A DNA stretch of 64,000 bases, taken from positions 62,001 through 126,000 of the forward strand of contig CAYSCZ010000002.1 in assembly GCA_964429655.1 (NCBI GenBank), given 5' to 3'. The notes beneath the pieces are model-generated. The model was not told the origin of the DNA, searched no databases, and was given only the letters and a program-made list of their open reading frames with translations. Source of the stretch: CAYSCZ01 sp964429655 (GTDB taxonomy: Bacteria > Bacteroidota > Bacteroidia > Cytophagales > Cyclobacteriaceae). The stretch's first letter is position 1. Every line of letters begins with the position of its first letter. Both the position numbers and the translations under genes were made by a program. Positions 43,618 to 51,670 of the stretch are shown here, one piece after another.

Positions 43618-44316
43618 TTATATGCCTTTTATTGAACTTTTATCAACCTTTATACCCTTACTCATAGTACTCGATAGGTGTATACTTTTAAAGTATGTAC
43701 CTTTTGATGCCGCAGGTTTTATCCTGGAGATAGTATTAACCATTTCATTAATATTATCTGCTATTTTTTCTGATGTAAAAGAGGATTTCCCAATGCTTAC
43801 ATGGATTATTCCGAATTTATCGACTTTAAAGTCTATTTTCCCTGCCTTTACTTCTTTTACGGCACTTCCAATATCCATGGTAACCGTACCGGCTTTTGGA
43901 TTAGGCATCAAACCTCTTGGTCCAAGTATCCTTCCCAACTTACCAACTTTAACCATTACTGGAGGCATGGTAATGATCACGTCCACGTCTGTCCATCCAC
44001 CTTCAATTTTTTTTATATACTCATCGAGTCCAACGTAATCAGCGCCGGCATCTTTAGCTTCTTGTTCCTTATCAGGTGTACATAAAACCAAAACTGATAT
44101 GTCCTTTCCGGTTCCATGTGGAAGGGTAACCACACCTCTTACCATTTGATCTGCTTTTCTGGGATCTACACTCAGCCTAACATCCAGGTCTACAGACGCA
44201 TCAAATTTGGTTGTAGTTATATTTTTTACCAACTCAGAAGCTTCCTCTACACTATACTCCTTGGTTAGATCGTATTTACCAAGTATCTCTTTTTGTTTCT
44301 TAGATATTTTTCCCAT
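43618..44316 (-). CDS. rplA: Ribosomal protein L1
   Basis: Forms the mobile L1 stalk that releases E-site tRNA, and in many bacteria represses its own operon. Typical segments: FDASVDLDVRLSVDPRKADQ, GRVLGPRGLMPNPK-type RILGPRGLMPNPKAGTVT, and KIDFKVDKFGIIHVSIGK. 232 residues, normal. It lies 5 nt after rplK; no L1-binding leader was identified. Confidence 0.98.
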   Translation of the reverse strand: MGKISKKQKEILGKYDLTKEYSVEEASELVKNITTTKFDASVDLDVRLSVDPRKADQMVRGVVTLPHGTGKDISVLVLCTPDKEQEAKDAGADYVGLDEYIKKIEGGWTDVDVIITMPPVMVKVGKLGRILGPRGLMPNPKAGTVTMDIGSAVKEVKAGKIDFKVDKFGIIHVSIGKSSFTSEKIADNINEMVNTISRIKPAASKGTYFKSIHLSSTMSKGIKVDKSSIKGI

Positions 44317-44321
44317 GATTA

Positions 44322-44768
44322 TTAGTTGTTAACCCAAGGGGCATCTCCAGTTACTTTGATTCCCATGCTTCTGGCTGTACCAGCTACCATTTTCATGGCA
44401 GATTCAACCTTGAAACAATTTAAATCCGGCATTTTCGTTTCTGCTATCTCTTTTACCTGATCCCATGTAACCGATCCTGATCTTATTCTGTTAGGTTCTG
44501 AAGACCCTTTTTTTATGTTAGCCGCGTTAAACAGTAAGACGGCAGCCGGAGGGGTTTTGATTACAAATTCAAAAGACTTATCTGAGTAAACAGTTATAAT
44601 TACCGGCAAAACCTGACCTTGCTTATCCTGAGTCCGTGCATTGAATTGCTTACAAAACTCCATTATATTAAGACCTTTACTTCCCAGCGCAGGCCCAACA
44701 GGCGGCGAAGGGTTCGCAGAACCACCTTTTATTTGCAGTTTAACATAACCTGTAATCTCTTTTGCCAT
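44322..44768 (-). CDS. rplK: Ribosomal protein L11
   Basis: Stalk-base protein of the GTPase centre, needed for RelA activation. Seen: AKEITGYVKLQIKGGSANPS, PPVGPALGSKGLNIMEFCKQ and PPAAVLLFNAANIKKGSSEP. 148 residues, normal. It lies 2 nt after nusG. Confidence 0.98.
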   Translation of the reverse strand: MAKEITGYVKLQIKGGSANPSPPVGPALGSKGLNIMEFCKQFNARTQDKQGQVLPVIITVYSDKSFEFVIKTPPAAVLLFNAANIKKGSSEPNRIRSGSVTWDQVKEIAETKMPDLNCFKVESAMKMVAGTARSMGIKVTGDAPWVNN

Positions 44769-44770
44769 GG

Positions 44771-45328
44771 TTATTCTTGTTTCTCCACCTGAATATAGTT
44801 TAACTCAACAGGAGTATTCCTACCAAATATTTTTACTGTAACATTTAATTTCTTACGATCTTCAAATACTTCCTCAACAGAACCAGTAAATCCGCTAAAC
44901 GGCCCATCCATTACCTTTACCGATTCACCAATTATAAATGGTGTATCCAGTTTTTCTTCATATTCGTCAATTTCATCTACCTTGCCTAAAATTCTGTTAA
45001 CTTCTGTCTGTCTCAATGGAACTGGTATTCTACTACTCTTACCTTCACCTGAACCTAAAAAACCTATCACCCCTGGTATATTATTAATCAAGTGTTGTGT
45101 CTCTCCGTGATTTAAATCAGCGGAAACCAAAACATATCCTGGAAAAAAATTTCTTTCTCTAACCCTTTTTTTTCCATTTCTCATCTCGTAAACTTTCTCT
45201 GAGGGTATTAAGACCTGAGGTATATATTCTTCAAGTTTCTGTCTTGAGATTTCAGTTTCCAGATATGACTTTATCTTTCTTTCCTGCCCACTAATAGCCC
45301 GAATCACATACCACTTTGACTCACTCAT
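44771..45328 (-). CDS. nusG: Transcription elongation/termination factor NusG
   Basis: Binds the polymerase clamp and links transcription to Rho or to the ribosome through S10. The N-terminal NGN domain (KWYVIRAISGQERKIKSYLE, then ERNFFPGYVLVSADL) and the C-terminal KOW domain (GESVKVMDGPFSGFTGSVEE) are complete. 185 residues, normal. It lies 11 nt after secE. Confidence 0.97.
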   Translation of the reverse strand: MSESKWYVIRAISGQERKIKSYLETEISRQKLEEYIPQVLIPSEKVYEMRNGKKRVRERNFFPGYVLVSADLNHGETQHLINNIPGVIGFLGSGEGKSSRIPVPLRQTEVNRILGKVDEIDEYEEKLDTPFIIGESVKVMDGPFSGFTGSVEEVFEDRKKLNVTVKIFGRNTPVELNYIQVEKQE

Positions 45329-45339
45329 AATTAAAGTCT

Positions 45340-45531
45340 CTAAAACGCATTATAAACCCACTGCATCACAGATTCAAAAGCAAAATCAATGAGTCCTATT
45401 ACCAGTGCGAAAATTAAAGAGGCTATTAATACGAGAAAGGAGCTATTTTGTAATTCACCGTACTTCGTCCACGTTACTTTATGTAACATTTCATGATACG
45501 AGTCTTTAAAAAAGTTTATAACCTTTGTCAT
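45340..45531 (-). CDS. secE: Protein translocase subunit SecE
   Basis: Clamp subunit of the Sec translocon; 63 residues with an amphipathic surface helix (FFKDSYHEMLHKVTWTKYGE) and one membrane helix (about residues 31-53, LVLIASLIFALVIGLIDFAF), the short single-span type. The open frame extends 15 codons upstream into the tRNA-Trp 3' end; the ATG at 45531 (MTKVINFFKD) is the real start. It begins 18 bases after tRNA-Trp and is probably processed from a common transcript. Confidence 0.95.
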   Translation of the reverse strand: MTKVINFFKDSYHEMLHKVTWTKYGELQNSSFLVLIASLIFALVIGLIDFAFESVMQWVYNAF

Positions 45532-45549
45532 CAATAACTTCTTTTTTTG

Positions 45550-45622
45550 CACGGGTGGAGAGACTCGAACTCCCAACCTTTGGTTTTGGAGACCAATGCT
45601 CTACCAATTGAGCTACACCCGT
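45550..45622 (-). tRNA. tRNA-Trp (CCA)
   Basis: 73-nt cloverleaf on the minus strand: acceptor stem ACGGGTG / CACCCGT, D arm GCTC/GAGC, anticodon loop CTCCAAA with anticodon CCA, and T arm GGGAG/CTCTC with TTCGAGT. The discriminator is G, as expected for tRNA-Trp. CCA is not encoded. It lies directly ahead of secE, a common arrangement. Confidence 0.97.
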
Positions 45623-45649
45623 AAATATGATGCAGCCCTTAAAGGACTG

Positions 45650-45679
45650 CAAAGTTAGATAAAATATGTTTTTTAACAA
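45650..45679 (-). promoter_or_regulatory. Promoter of tRNA-Trp / secE-nusG-rplKAJL-rpoBC
   Basis: On the minus strand TTG (45677-45679), a 19-base spacer and TAACTTTG (45650-45657), followed by CAGTCCTTT. The -7 box and its downstream sequence match those of the rplC promoter. It lies between tuf and tRNA-Trp, 28 bases before the tRNA. Confidence 0.78.
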
Positions 45680-45699
45680 TAGATTATCTTTTTTTTATT

Positions 45700-46887
45700 T
45701 TAATCTAATATTTCAGTTACCTGACCAGCTCCAACCGTTCTTCCACCTTCTCTTATTGCGAATCTCAAACCCTTCTCTAGTGCAACTTTATTGATTAGAT
45801 CAACATCTATTGTAACATTGTCTCCAGGCATTACCATTTCTATATTTTCGGGTAATTTAATTTCACCTGTTACATCAGTAGTCCTTAAATAAAACTGAGG
45901 CCTATATTTATTAAAGAATGGTGTATGTCTTCCCCCTTCTTCTTTGGATAATACATAAACTTCGGCTTTAAATTTAGCGTGTGGTTTCACAGTGCCTGGT
46001 TTGGCAATAATCATCCCCCTTTTTATGTCAGATTTTTCTATACCTCTTAATAAAAGGCCAACATTATCACCTGCTTCCCCTCTATCAAGTATCTTTCTGA
46101 ACATCTCAACACCGGTAACTGTTGATTTAAGATCTTCAGCACCCATACCAATAATATCAACCGGATCGCCTGAGTTGATCACACCTCTTTCAATCCTACC
46201 AGTTCCAACAGTACCCCGACCAGTAATCGAGAACACATCTTCAACAGGCATTAGAAAATCTTTATCTATTAATCGCTCAGGAAGTGGAATGTAATCATCA
46301 ACAGCAGCCATTAACTCCATGATCTTCTCTACCCATTTTTCTTCACCATTCAAACCACCAAGGGCAGACCCCTGAATAACCGGTATATCATCACCTGGAA
46401 ATTCATAAGAATCTAATAATTCCCTGATTTCCATCTCTACAAGTTCTAGCAGTTCTTCGTCATCAACCAAGTCAACCTTATTCATAAAAACAACAATTGC
46501 CGGTACCCCTACCTGTCTTGCCAATAGGATATGCTCTCGTGTTTGAGGCATTGGGCCATCTGTAGCAGCTACAACAAGTATAGCCCCGTCCATTTGTGCA
46601 GCTCCAGTCACCATGTTTTTAACGTAATCCGCGTGACCCGGGCAATCAACGTGCGCATAGTGTCTGTTGTCGGTTTGGTACTCAACGTGAGCGGTGTTTA
46701 TTGTTATACCACGCTCTTTTTCTTCAGGGGCATTATCAATAGATGAAAAATCCCTTAGGTCTGCTAAACCTTTTTCAGCTAATACTTTTGTAATTGCTGC
46801 AGTTAAGGTTGTTTTACCATGGTCAACATGGCCAATGGTTCCTATGTTAACGTGTGGTTTCGACCGATCAAATGTTTCTTTTGCCAT
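45700..46887 (-). CDS. tuf: Elongation factor Tu
   Basis: GTPase that delivers aminoacyl-tRNA to the ribosome. The P-loop GHVDHGKTTLTAAI, G3 DCPGHADYVKNM and G4 NKVDLVDDEELLELVEME are seen, followed by the two beta-barrel domains (GRGTVGTGRIERGVI; FRKILDRGEAGDNVGLLLRG). 395 residues, normal. It follows tRNA-Tyr, tRNA-Gly and tRNA-Thr, the same tRNA-tuf arrangement as the tufB operon of E. coli. Confidence 0.98.
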   Translation of the reverse strand: MAKETFDRSKPHVNIGTIGHVDHGKTTLTAAITKVLAEKGLADLRDFSSIDNAPEEKERGITINTAHVEYQTDNRHYAHVDCPGHADYVKNMVTGAAQMDGAILVVAATDGPMPQTREHILLARQVGVPAIVVFMNKVDLVDDEELLELVEMEIRELLDSYEFPGDDIPVIQGSALGGLNGEEKWVEKIMELMAAVDDYIPLPERLIDKDFLMPVEDVFSITGRGTVGTGRIERGVINSGDPVDIIGMGAEDLKSTVTGVEMFRKILDRGEAGDNVGLLLRGIEKSDIKRGMIIAKPGTVKPHAKFKAEVYVLSKEEGGRHTPFFNKYRPQFYLRTTDVTGEIKLPENIEMVMPGDNVTIDVDLINKVALEKGLRFAIREGGRTVGAGQVTEILD

Positions 46888-46944
46888 TTTTCGTAGACTA
46901 TTTAATAAGTAATTATTTTAGTTATAATTTTTAAATCTATTTTG

Positions 46945-47016
46945 AGCCAATGACGGGATTTGAACCCGTGACCCCTTCCTTACCAAGGAAGTACTCTACC
47001 ACTGAGCTACATCGGC
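46945..47016 (-). tRNA. tRNA-Thr (GGT)
   Basis: 72-nt cloverleaf on the minus strand: acceptor GCCGATG / CATTGGC with one G-T pair, D arm GCTC/GAGT, anticodon stem CTTCC/GGAAG around loop TTGGTAA (anticodon GGT), and T arm CGGGTTCAAATCCCG. The discriminator reads T, unlike the A of E. coli tRNA-Thr. It lies between tRNA-Gly and tuf. Confidence 0.95.
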
Positions 47017-47026
47017 TTCGTACAAG

Positions 47027-47099
47027 AGCGGGCGACGAGGCTCGAACCCGCGACCTACAGCTTGGAAGGCTGTCGCTCTACCAACTGAGCTACGCCCGC
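47027..47099 (-). tRNA. tRNA-Gly (TCC)
   Basis: 73-nt cloverleaf: acceptor GCGGGCG / CGCCCGC, D arm GCTC/GAGC, anticodon stem ACAGC/GCTGT around CTTCCAA (anticodon TCC), T loop TTCGAGC. The discriminator is T, as in glycine tRNAs. It is 10 bases from tRNA-Thr. Confidence 0.96.
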
Positions 47100-47114
47100 T
47101 TTTATATAATATTG

Positions 47115-47197
47115 TGGGGGGAGCAGGATTCGAACCTACGAAGGCATACGCCAGCAGATTTACAGTCTGCCCCAGTTGGCCGCTTTGGTATCCCCCC
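47115..47197 (-). tRNA. tRNA-Tyr (GTA)
   Basis: 83-nt class II tRNA with a long variable arm: acceptor GGGGGGA / TCCCCCC, anticodon stem GCAGA/TCTGC around CTGTAAA (anticodon GTA), T loop TTCGAAT, discriminator A. It is the first gene of the tRNA-tuf unit. Confidence 0.96.
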
Positions 47198-47232
47198 GGC
47201 ATAAAAGAATATACCCCTAAATTAAAGGAAGG

Positions 47233-47263
47233 CAAAATTACAAGCTTTTAACACTTAATCAAA
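47233..47263 (-). promoter_or_regulatory. Promoter of tRNA-Tyr-Gly-Thr-tuf
   Basis: On the minus strand TTTG (47260-47263), a 19-base spacer and TAATTTTG (47233-47240), an exact Bacteroidota consensus, followed by CCTTCCTTT. It lies 36 bases before tRNA-Tyr. Confidence 0.85.
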
Positions 47264-47287
47264 TTTTTAAAGGGAAATCAGCGAAAG

Positions 47288-47327
47288 TAAGTACACTATA
47301 TCAGTAATAAGTACACTATATCAGTAA
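47288..47327. repeat. Perfect tandem duplication of a 20-bp unit across a stop codon
   Basis: Two exact copies of TAAGTACACTATATCAGTAA (47288-47307 and 47308-47327). The TGA stop of the M1 peptidase gene (minus strand, 47321-47323) lies in the second copy, so the duplication placed a second copy of the gene end just downstream. A recent slippage event is the simplest reading. Confidence 0.85.
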
Positions 47328-49795
47328 AAAGAAGAAATACTTAGTTCTTCTTCATAATCTTTCAAAAACTTAATTTTTTGGTCAACACCTTTTGTATCAC
47401 TAATTAAATTCAACCCTTGATAGGCTAAGAATCTAATGGGATAGTGATGGTGATGCTTGGCAATGAAAAAAAGATGTCCCGAGGCATTCAATTTTATCTC
47501 TAAAGGGGCTTTGAAAATATATTGGTTAAAATAATTTAGTAAATAAAAGAGGTCCGAATTTGGTAAATTGTATAATCGGTACAAAAACCAATCATACTTC
47601 TCCCAATTATTTGATTCTATATAATATTGAGCGACCGGCAGCACTAAATTAATATTTAAGAATTCACTATTCATATCAAATAATGAGTCACGGTTAATCT
47701 TAAAATCGTCCTGCTGAAGAACTCTATCCAGACCTATTCCTCTTACCATAAATGAACTATCCATCAAAGTTAATTTTAATAGCTCTGTATCATTCCCCCA
47801 ACTAAATAATAAAGCCATAGCTTCTGCTCTCACTTGAGATTTCGAATGCTTCGCTAAATTTCTAACTGTCTCCTTTAAATTATCTGAAGATACAGAATCA
47901 CTATATAGAAACTGAAGACCTTTAATCTTTAATCTGTCGTTATCTTTCATTAACATTTCCTGATATAGGTCGATTCTATTACTGCGGTCAAGGGTATCAA
48001 TTAATATTTCAAAAGACTCTATGGTGGCGGCAAAATGCGGTACGTTTATAAATTGATAAATATGTTCTTTAATCGATTTTTTGTGATAGATCTCAGCAAG
48101 GAGTTCGTTTGATGCATCAATAGTGACAAGTTTAGGTTCCTCCTCCAAAATCAGGATAATGTCCTTATTCTGTTCATCGATTAATAGGGGTAATGATTCA
48201 ATGCCATCCTCATAATATATTTCCAGGTAAGTGATTAATCGGTATGGCTGTTTGGTATCTTGTTTTATGTTAATAGTTAGGGTATCTCCTTTTAAAGTAT
48301 GGTCAATATTAAGAATTGGGTGCCCGGCCCTAAAAAACCATTGATCAAAAAACCAATGTAAATCGACCCCACTTGCTTTTTCCATAGCTAATCTAAGATG
48401 ATCTGTTTCAACACTTTGGAATTTATTCTCATTTAAATAAATGTTAAGTCCGTTAAAAAAAATGCTATCCCCTAAGTAATTTCTAAGCATATGAATTACT
48501 CTCCCACCTTTTGCATAGGTATGATTGTCAAATAGTTCTGAGGGATCGTCGTAATGATTTCTAACCAGGCTATGTTTGCTTCCTAACGCCTCATCAAAGT
48601 ATGAATTCATTTCCTGCCAATGATGATACTTAGCTTCTGCAAGTCCATATTTATATGCTGTCCATAAATATTCTGAATAATTCGCCAGCGCCTCATTAAG
48701 CACGATATGTGACCAGGATTCGCAGGTTACCAAATTTCCAAACCACTGATGAAATAATTCATGGGCGATAATAAAATCCCAGTTGATGTCTAAGGTTGCA
48801 TTTTTTGAACCAACTAATTCTTGTTGAAAAATTGAAGCGCTGGTGTTTTCCATTGCTCCGGTTACGAAATCCCTAACGACCACCTGGTTATAAGCTGGGA
48901 ATGGGTAATCCACATTTAATTTCTTTGAAAAGAAATTCATCATCTCAGGAGTATTTTTAAATACAGCTTTTGCTGTCTCGATATGTTGACTTTCCACCCA
49001 TGTGTTAATTGGTGTATTATTCCATTTTTTTTCTATTTTTTGAAACTCTCCTACCACTATACTTGGCAAGTACGCTGCATGTGGTTGATCTAATCTCCAG
49101 TAGTCGGTTCTGGTTTTATCATCATTGAATTTTGAGTGTATGAGTTGGCCATTGGACAAAGTTTTAAATGTTGAGTCTACAGTTATGTATATTTCTTGTG
49201 TAAATTTTTCGTTGGGTTGGTCTATAGTTGGGAACCACGCTGAATTATTGTACGGCTCACCATGGGTCCAAATTTGTTGGGGCTTAGTTAATGTGTCTGT
49301 GTGATTTATAAAATAGAGGCCCAGGTTCTGATAATCAGGTTGTGTTACCAATTCATTTTTGCACGGTCTGGCTATGTACTTTATGTGTATCTCAGTTTCT
49401 TCCTGGGGTACCATGTTTTTTTCAAAATCAATACTAATTGTATTTCCATCATAGCTATATTTCAAATCCTTTCCAGTCCTGTCTTTAATATTTTCAATTT
49501 GAAAATCCTTGGCATCTAATTCAATGACTTGCGCAGGATAGCTATAGGGCTTAATTAATAAATATGCCTCTCCAATTACCTCCTTCTCTTCCCAGTCAAA
49601 ACGGATTTGCAATTTGGTGTGGAGTATATCAAAAATTCTGGCCGGGGTTGGTTGATAGTTTTTTTCAATTTCTTTTTGAGGCACATCATTTACGATGTCG
49701 GGAGAAGTAATTGGCACACTATCTTTACATCCAAAAAATATTGAAAACAAACCTATCAGTATAAAATATTGGATGATTTCTTTAACTTGTTTCAA
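47321..49795 (-). CDS. M1-family zinc aminopeptidase, lipoprotein
   Basis: Zinc metallopeptidase expected to trim N-terminal residues from peptides outside the cytoplasm. The N terminus has a lipoprotein signal: hydrophobic FILIGLFSIFFG followed directly by the lipobox cysteine (residue 23). The exopeptidase motif GAMEN lies near residue 315 (TGAMENTSA), and the zinc site HELFHQWFGNLVT with the third ligand in NEALANY follows. The C-terminal ~250 residues resemble HEAT-like repeats. 824 residues, within the M1 range. The start is TTG at 49795: an in-frame TAG lies two codons upstream and the signal peptide needs this start. It diverges from the carrier protein gene with only 19 bp between them. 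Confidence 0.92.
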   Translation of the reverse strand: MKQVKEIIQYFILIGLFSIFFGCKDSVPITSPDIVNDVPQKEIEKNYQPTPARIFDILHTKLQIRFDWEEKEVIGEAYLLIKPYSYPAQVIELDAKDFQIENIKDRTGKDLKYSYDGNTISIDFEKNMVPQEETEIHIKYIARPCKNELVTQPDYQNLGLYFINHTDTLTKPQQIWTHGEPYNNSAWFPTIDQPNEKFTQEIYITVDSTFKTLSNGQLIHSKFNDDKTRTDYWRLDQPHAAYLPSIVVGEFQKIEKKWNNTPINTWVESQHIETAKAVFKNTPEMMNFFSKKLNVDYPFPAYNQVVVRDFVTGAMENTSASIFQQELVGSKNATLDINWDFIIAHELFHQWFGNLVTCESWSHIVLNEALANYSEYLWTAYKYGLAEAKYHHWQEMNSYFDEALGSKHSLVRNHYDDPSELFDNHTYAKGGRVIHMLRNYLGDSIFFNGLNIYLNENKFQSVETDHLRLAMEKASGVDLHWFFDQWFFRAGHPILNIDHTLKGDTLTINIKQDTKQPYRLITYLEIYYEDGIESLPLLIDEQNKDIILILEEEPKLVTIDASNELLAEIYHKKSIKEHIYQFINVPHFAATIESFEILIDTLDRSNRIDLYQEMLMKDNDRLKIKGLQFLYSDSVSSDNLKETVRNLAKHSKSQVRAEAMALLFSWGNDTELLKLTLMDSSFMVRGIGLDRVLQQDDFKINRDSLFDMNSEFLNINLVLPVAQYYIESNNWEKYDWFLYRLYNLPNSDLFYLLNYFNQYIFKAPLEIKLNASGHLFFIAKHHHHYPIRFLAYQGLNLISDTKGVDQKIKFLKDYEEELSISSFY

Positions 49796-49814
49796 ATTCT
49801 AAAACTCATTACTA

Positions 49815-50309
49815 ATGATAACTGCAACCATTGATTCAAAAGAATATAACATTGAATTTATTGACAATATCTTGACAATAAATAAGGATAAAATAGATTG
49901 GAAAGTTACCAAGAATGATAATAAGTTTTACACTATTTTAGCTGACAGTCAATCGTTCGAGGTGGAGTTGATATCATTTAACAGGGCCAGCAAGATTGTT
50001 ACTTTAAAGGTAAACAATACATTTTTAGAGGTCTCAATCGCGGATGAGTTGGATAATACCCTGAGAAAAATGGGTATTCATAAAGTGGCCACCAAACATC
50101 AAACAGGCCTCAAATCACCTATGCCGGGACTTATTGTGGATGTGATGGTAAATGAAAATGACGAAATAAAAGCTGGCCAACCATTGATCGTATTAGAAGC
50201 AATGAAAATGGAAAATGTATTAAAAGCCCAGGAGGACGGAAAAGTAAAAACACTAAAAATAAAGCAGGGCGACAGGGTCGAAAAGAATCAGATGTTGATG
50301 GAATTTTGA
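49815..50309 (+). CDS. Biotin carboxyl carrier protein (biotin/lipoyl attachment domain)
   Basis: 164-residue carrier of an acyl-CoA (acetyl- or propionyl-CoA) carboxylase type. The C-terminal biotinyl domain (about residues 98-164) begins SPMPGLIVDVMVNENDEIKA and carries the biotin lysine K131 in EAMKMEN. The N-terminal ~90 residues are a beta-rich region without clear catalytic motifs. The carboxylase and carboxyltransferase partners are not in the window. The biotin ligase that would modify it is probably birA at 58876. Its last bases contain the pyrH promoter. Whether it serves acetyl-CoA or another carboxylase cannot be told from sequence alone. Confidence 0.88.
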   Translation: MITATIDSKEYNIEFIDNILTINKDKIDWKVTKNDNKFYTILADSQSFEVELISFNRASKIVTLKVNNTFLEVSIADELDNTLRKMGIHKVATKHQTGLKSPMPGLIVDVMVNENDEIKAGQPLIVLEAMKMENVLKAQEDGKVKTLKIKQGDRVEKNQMLMEF

Positions 50310-50334
50310 ATAATTTGGTTAAAACATAAATTTG
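50305..50334 (+). promoter_or_regulatory. Promoter of pyrH-frr
   Basis: TTTG (50305-50308), an 18-base spacer and TAAATTTG (50327-50334) followed by C. The -33 element overlaps the stop codon of the carrier protein gene. The -7 box lies 28 bases before the pyrH start. Confidence 0.75.
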
Positions 50335-50362
50335 CTGAGGGCAATCCTTTACCAACTCCAAT

Positions 50363-51067
50363 ATGAAATACAAAAGAATTTTACTTAAGCTCAGTGGTGA
50401 AGCCTTAATGGGTGAAAAACAATATGGTATAGATTCCAAGCGATTGGAACAATATGCCAATGAAATTAAAAAAGTTAGAGATGAAAGTATTGAGATTGCA
50501 ATAGTAATAGGTGGAGGAAATATATTCAGAGGTGTGCAATCGGAAAGTGTCGGAGTGGATAGAGTTCAGGGAGATTATATGGGTATGTTAGCGACCGTTA
50601 TTAATGGCATGGCCTTACAAAGTGCCCTTGAAAAACATGGCATGTATACCCGATTAATGTCTGGCATCAATATGGAACAAGTATGTGAGCCCTTCATAAG
50701 AAGAAGAGCAGTGCGACACCTTGAAAAGGGAAGAATTGTAATATTTGGGGCAGGAATCGGAAATCCTTATTTCACAACAGATTCCACTGCAAGCCTCAGG
50801 GCGGTGGAAATAGAGGCGGATATAGTATTAAAAGGCACCCGCGTTGATGGTGTGTATACCGCGGATCCTGAAAAAGACCCAAATGCCACTAAATTTTCGA
50901 ACATAACATTTCAGGAAGTTTATGAAAAAGGCTTAAATGTTATGGATTTAACTGCTTTTACTTTATGCCAGGAGAATAAGCTTCCTATAATTGTTTTTGA
51001 TATGAATAAGCCAGGTAATCTTTATGATTTAATTTTAGGCAATGAGGTAGGCACCTTGATTAATTAG
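50363..51067 (+). CDS. pyrH: UMP kinase
   Basis: Phosphorylates UMP to UDP; hexameric and usually controlled by GTP and UTP. The amino-acid-kinase fold is seen from KRILLKLSGEALMG, GGGNIFRGV and the nucleotide-binding KGTRVDGVYTADPEKDPNA. 234 residues, normal. It pairs with frr 40 nt downstream, the conserved pyrH-frr arrangement of most bacteria. Confidence 0.97.
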   Translation: MKYKRILLKLSGEALMGEKQYGIDSKRLEQYANEIKKVRDESIEIAIVIGGGNIFRGVQSESVGVDRVQGDYMGMLATVINGMALQSALEKHGMYTRLMSGINMEQVCEPFIRRRAVRHLEKGRIVIFGAGIGNPYFTTDSTASLRAVEIEADIVLKGTRVDGVYTADPEKDPNATKFSNITFQEVYEKGLNVMDLTAFTLCQENKLPIIVFDMNKPGNLYDLILGNEVGTLIN

Positions 51068-51106
51068 AATTATTTGGTAATATTTTGAATAAAATGAGTA
51101 ATTGAT

Positions 51107-51670
51107 ATGGAAGAAGAAATTAAAATGTTCTTAGATGAGGCAAATGAACTAATGGATAAGTCCGTCTCTCATGCTTATTCGGAGCTATCAAAGATAAGAG
51201 CGGGAAAAGCTATGCCAAACATGGTAGATGGGGTTAGTGTTGATTATTACGGTTCAAAGACGCCCATTCAACAAGTTGCCTCAGTTAGCACTCCGGACGC
51301 CAGAACCCTGGTAATCAAACCGTGGGAAAAAAAGATGATACCCGAAATTGAAAAAGCCATCATGAACGGTGATTTGGGCTTTAATCCTCAAAATGACGGT
51401 GAACTAATTAGAATTAATATACCGCAACTTACCGAAGAGAGAAGGAAAACTTTAGTAAAACAAGCGAAGCATGAAGCCGAGAATGGAAAAGTTAGTGTCC
51501 GGAATGTGCGAAAAGAAATAAACGATTCTTTAAAGAAATTAATCAAAGAAGGAGCCTCTGAAGATGCTGTAAAGTCGGCTGAAGACAAAGTCCAGGAAAT
51601 GACGGATAATCATATTCACAAAATAGAAGAACACCTTAAAAACAAGGAAATAGATATAATGACCATCTAG
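51107..51670 (+). CDS. frr: Ribosome recycling factor
   Basis: Splits post-termination ribosomes together with EF-G. Two-domain tRNA-like protein with three-helix bundle and beta domain; seen are YSELSKIRAGKAMPNMVDGV, VIKPWEKKMIPEIEKAIMN and IPQLTEERRKTLVKQAKHEA. 187 residues, normal. Its stop overlaps the end of the convergent nadD gene by four bases, with no terminator hairpin between. Confidence 0.97.
   Translation: MEEEIKMFLDEANELMDKSVSHAYSELSKIRAGKAMPNMVDGVSVDYYGSKTPIQQVASVSTPDARTLVIKPWEKKMIPEIEKAIMNGDLGFNPQNDGELIRINIPQLTEERRKTLVKQAKHEAENGKVSVRNVRKEINDSLKKLIKEGASEDAVKSAEDKVQEMTDNHIHKIEEHLKNKEIDIMTI

Noticed and set aside
45532..45576. Fifteen extra codons upstream of secE
   Set aside because: They read into the 3' end of tRNA-Trp; the internal ATG gives the normal SecE length.
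46950..47235. Long open frames on both strands across the tRNA cluster
   Set aside because: They are translations of tRNA-Thr, tRNA-Gly and tRNA-Tyr, a frequent annotation artefact.
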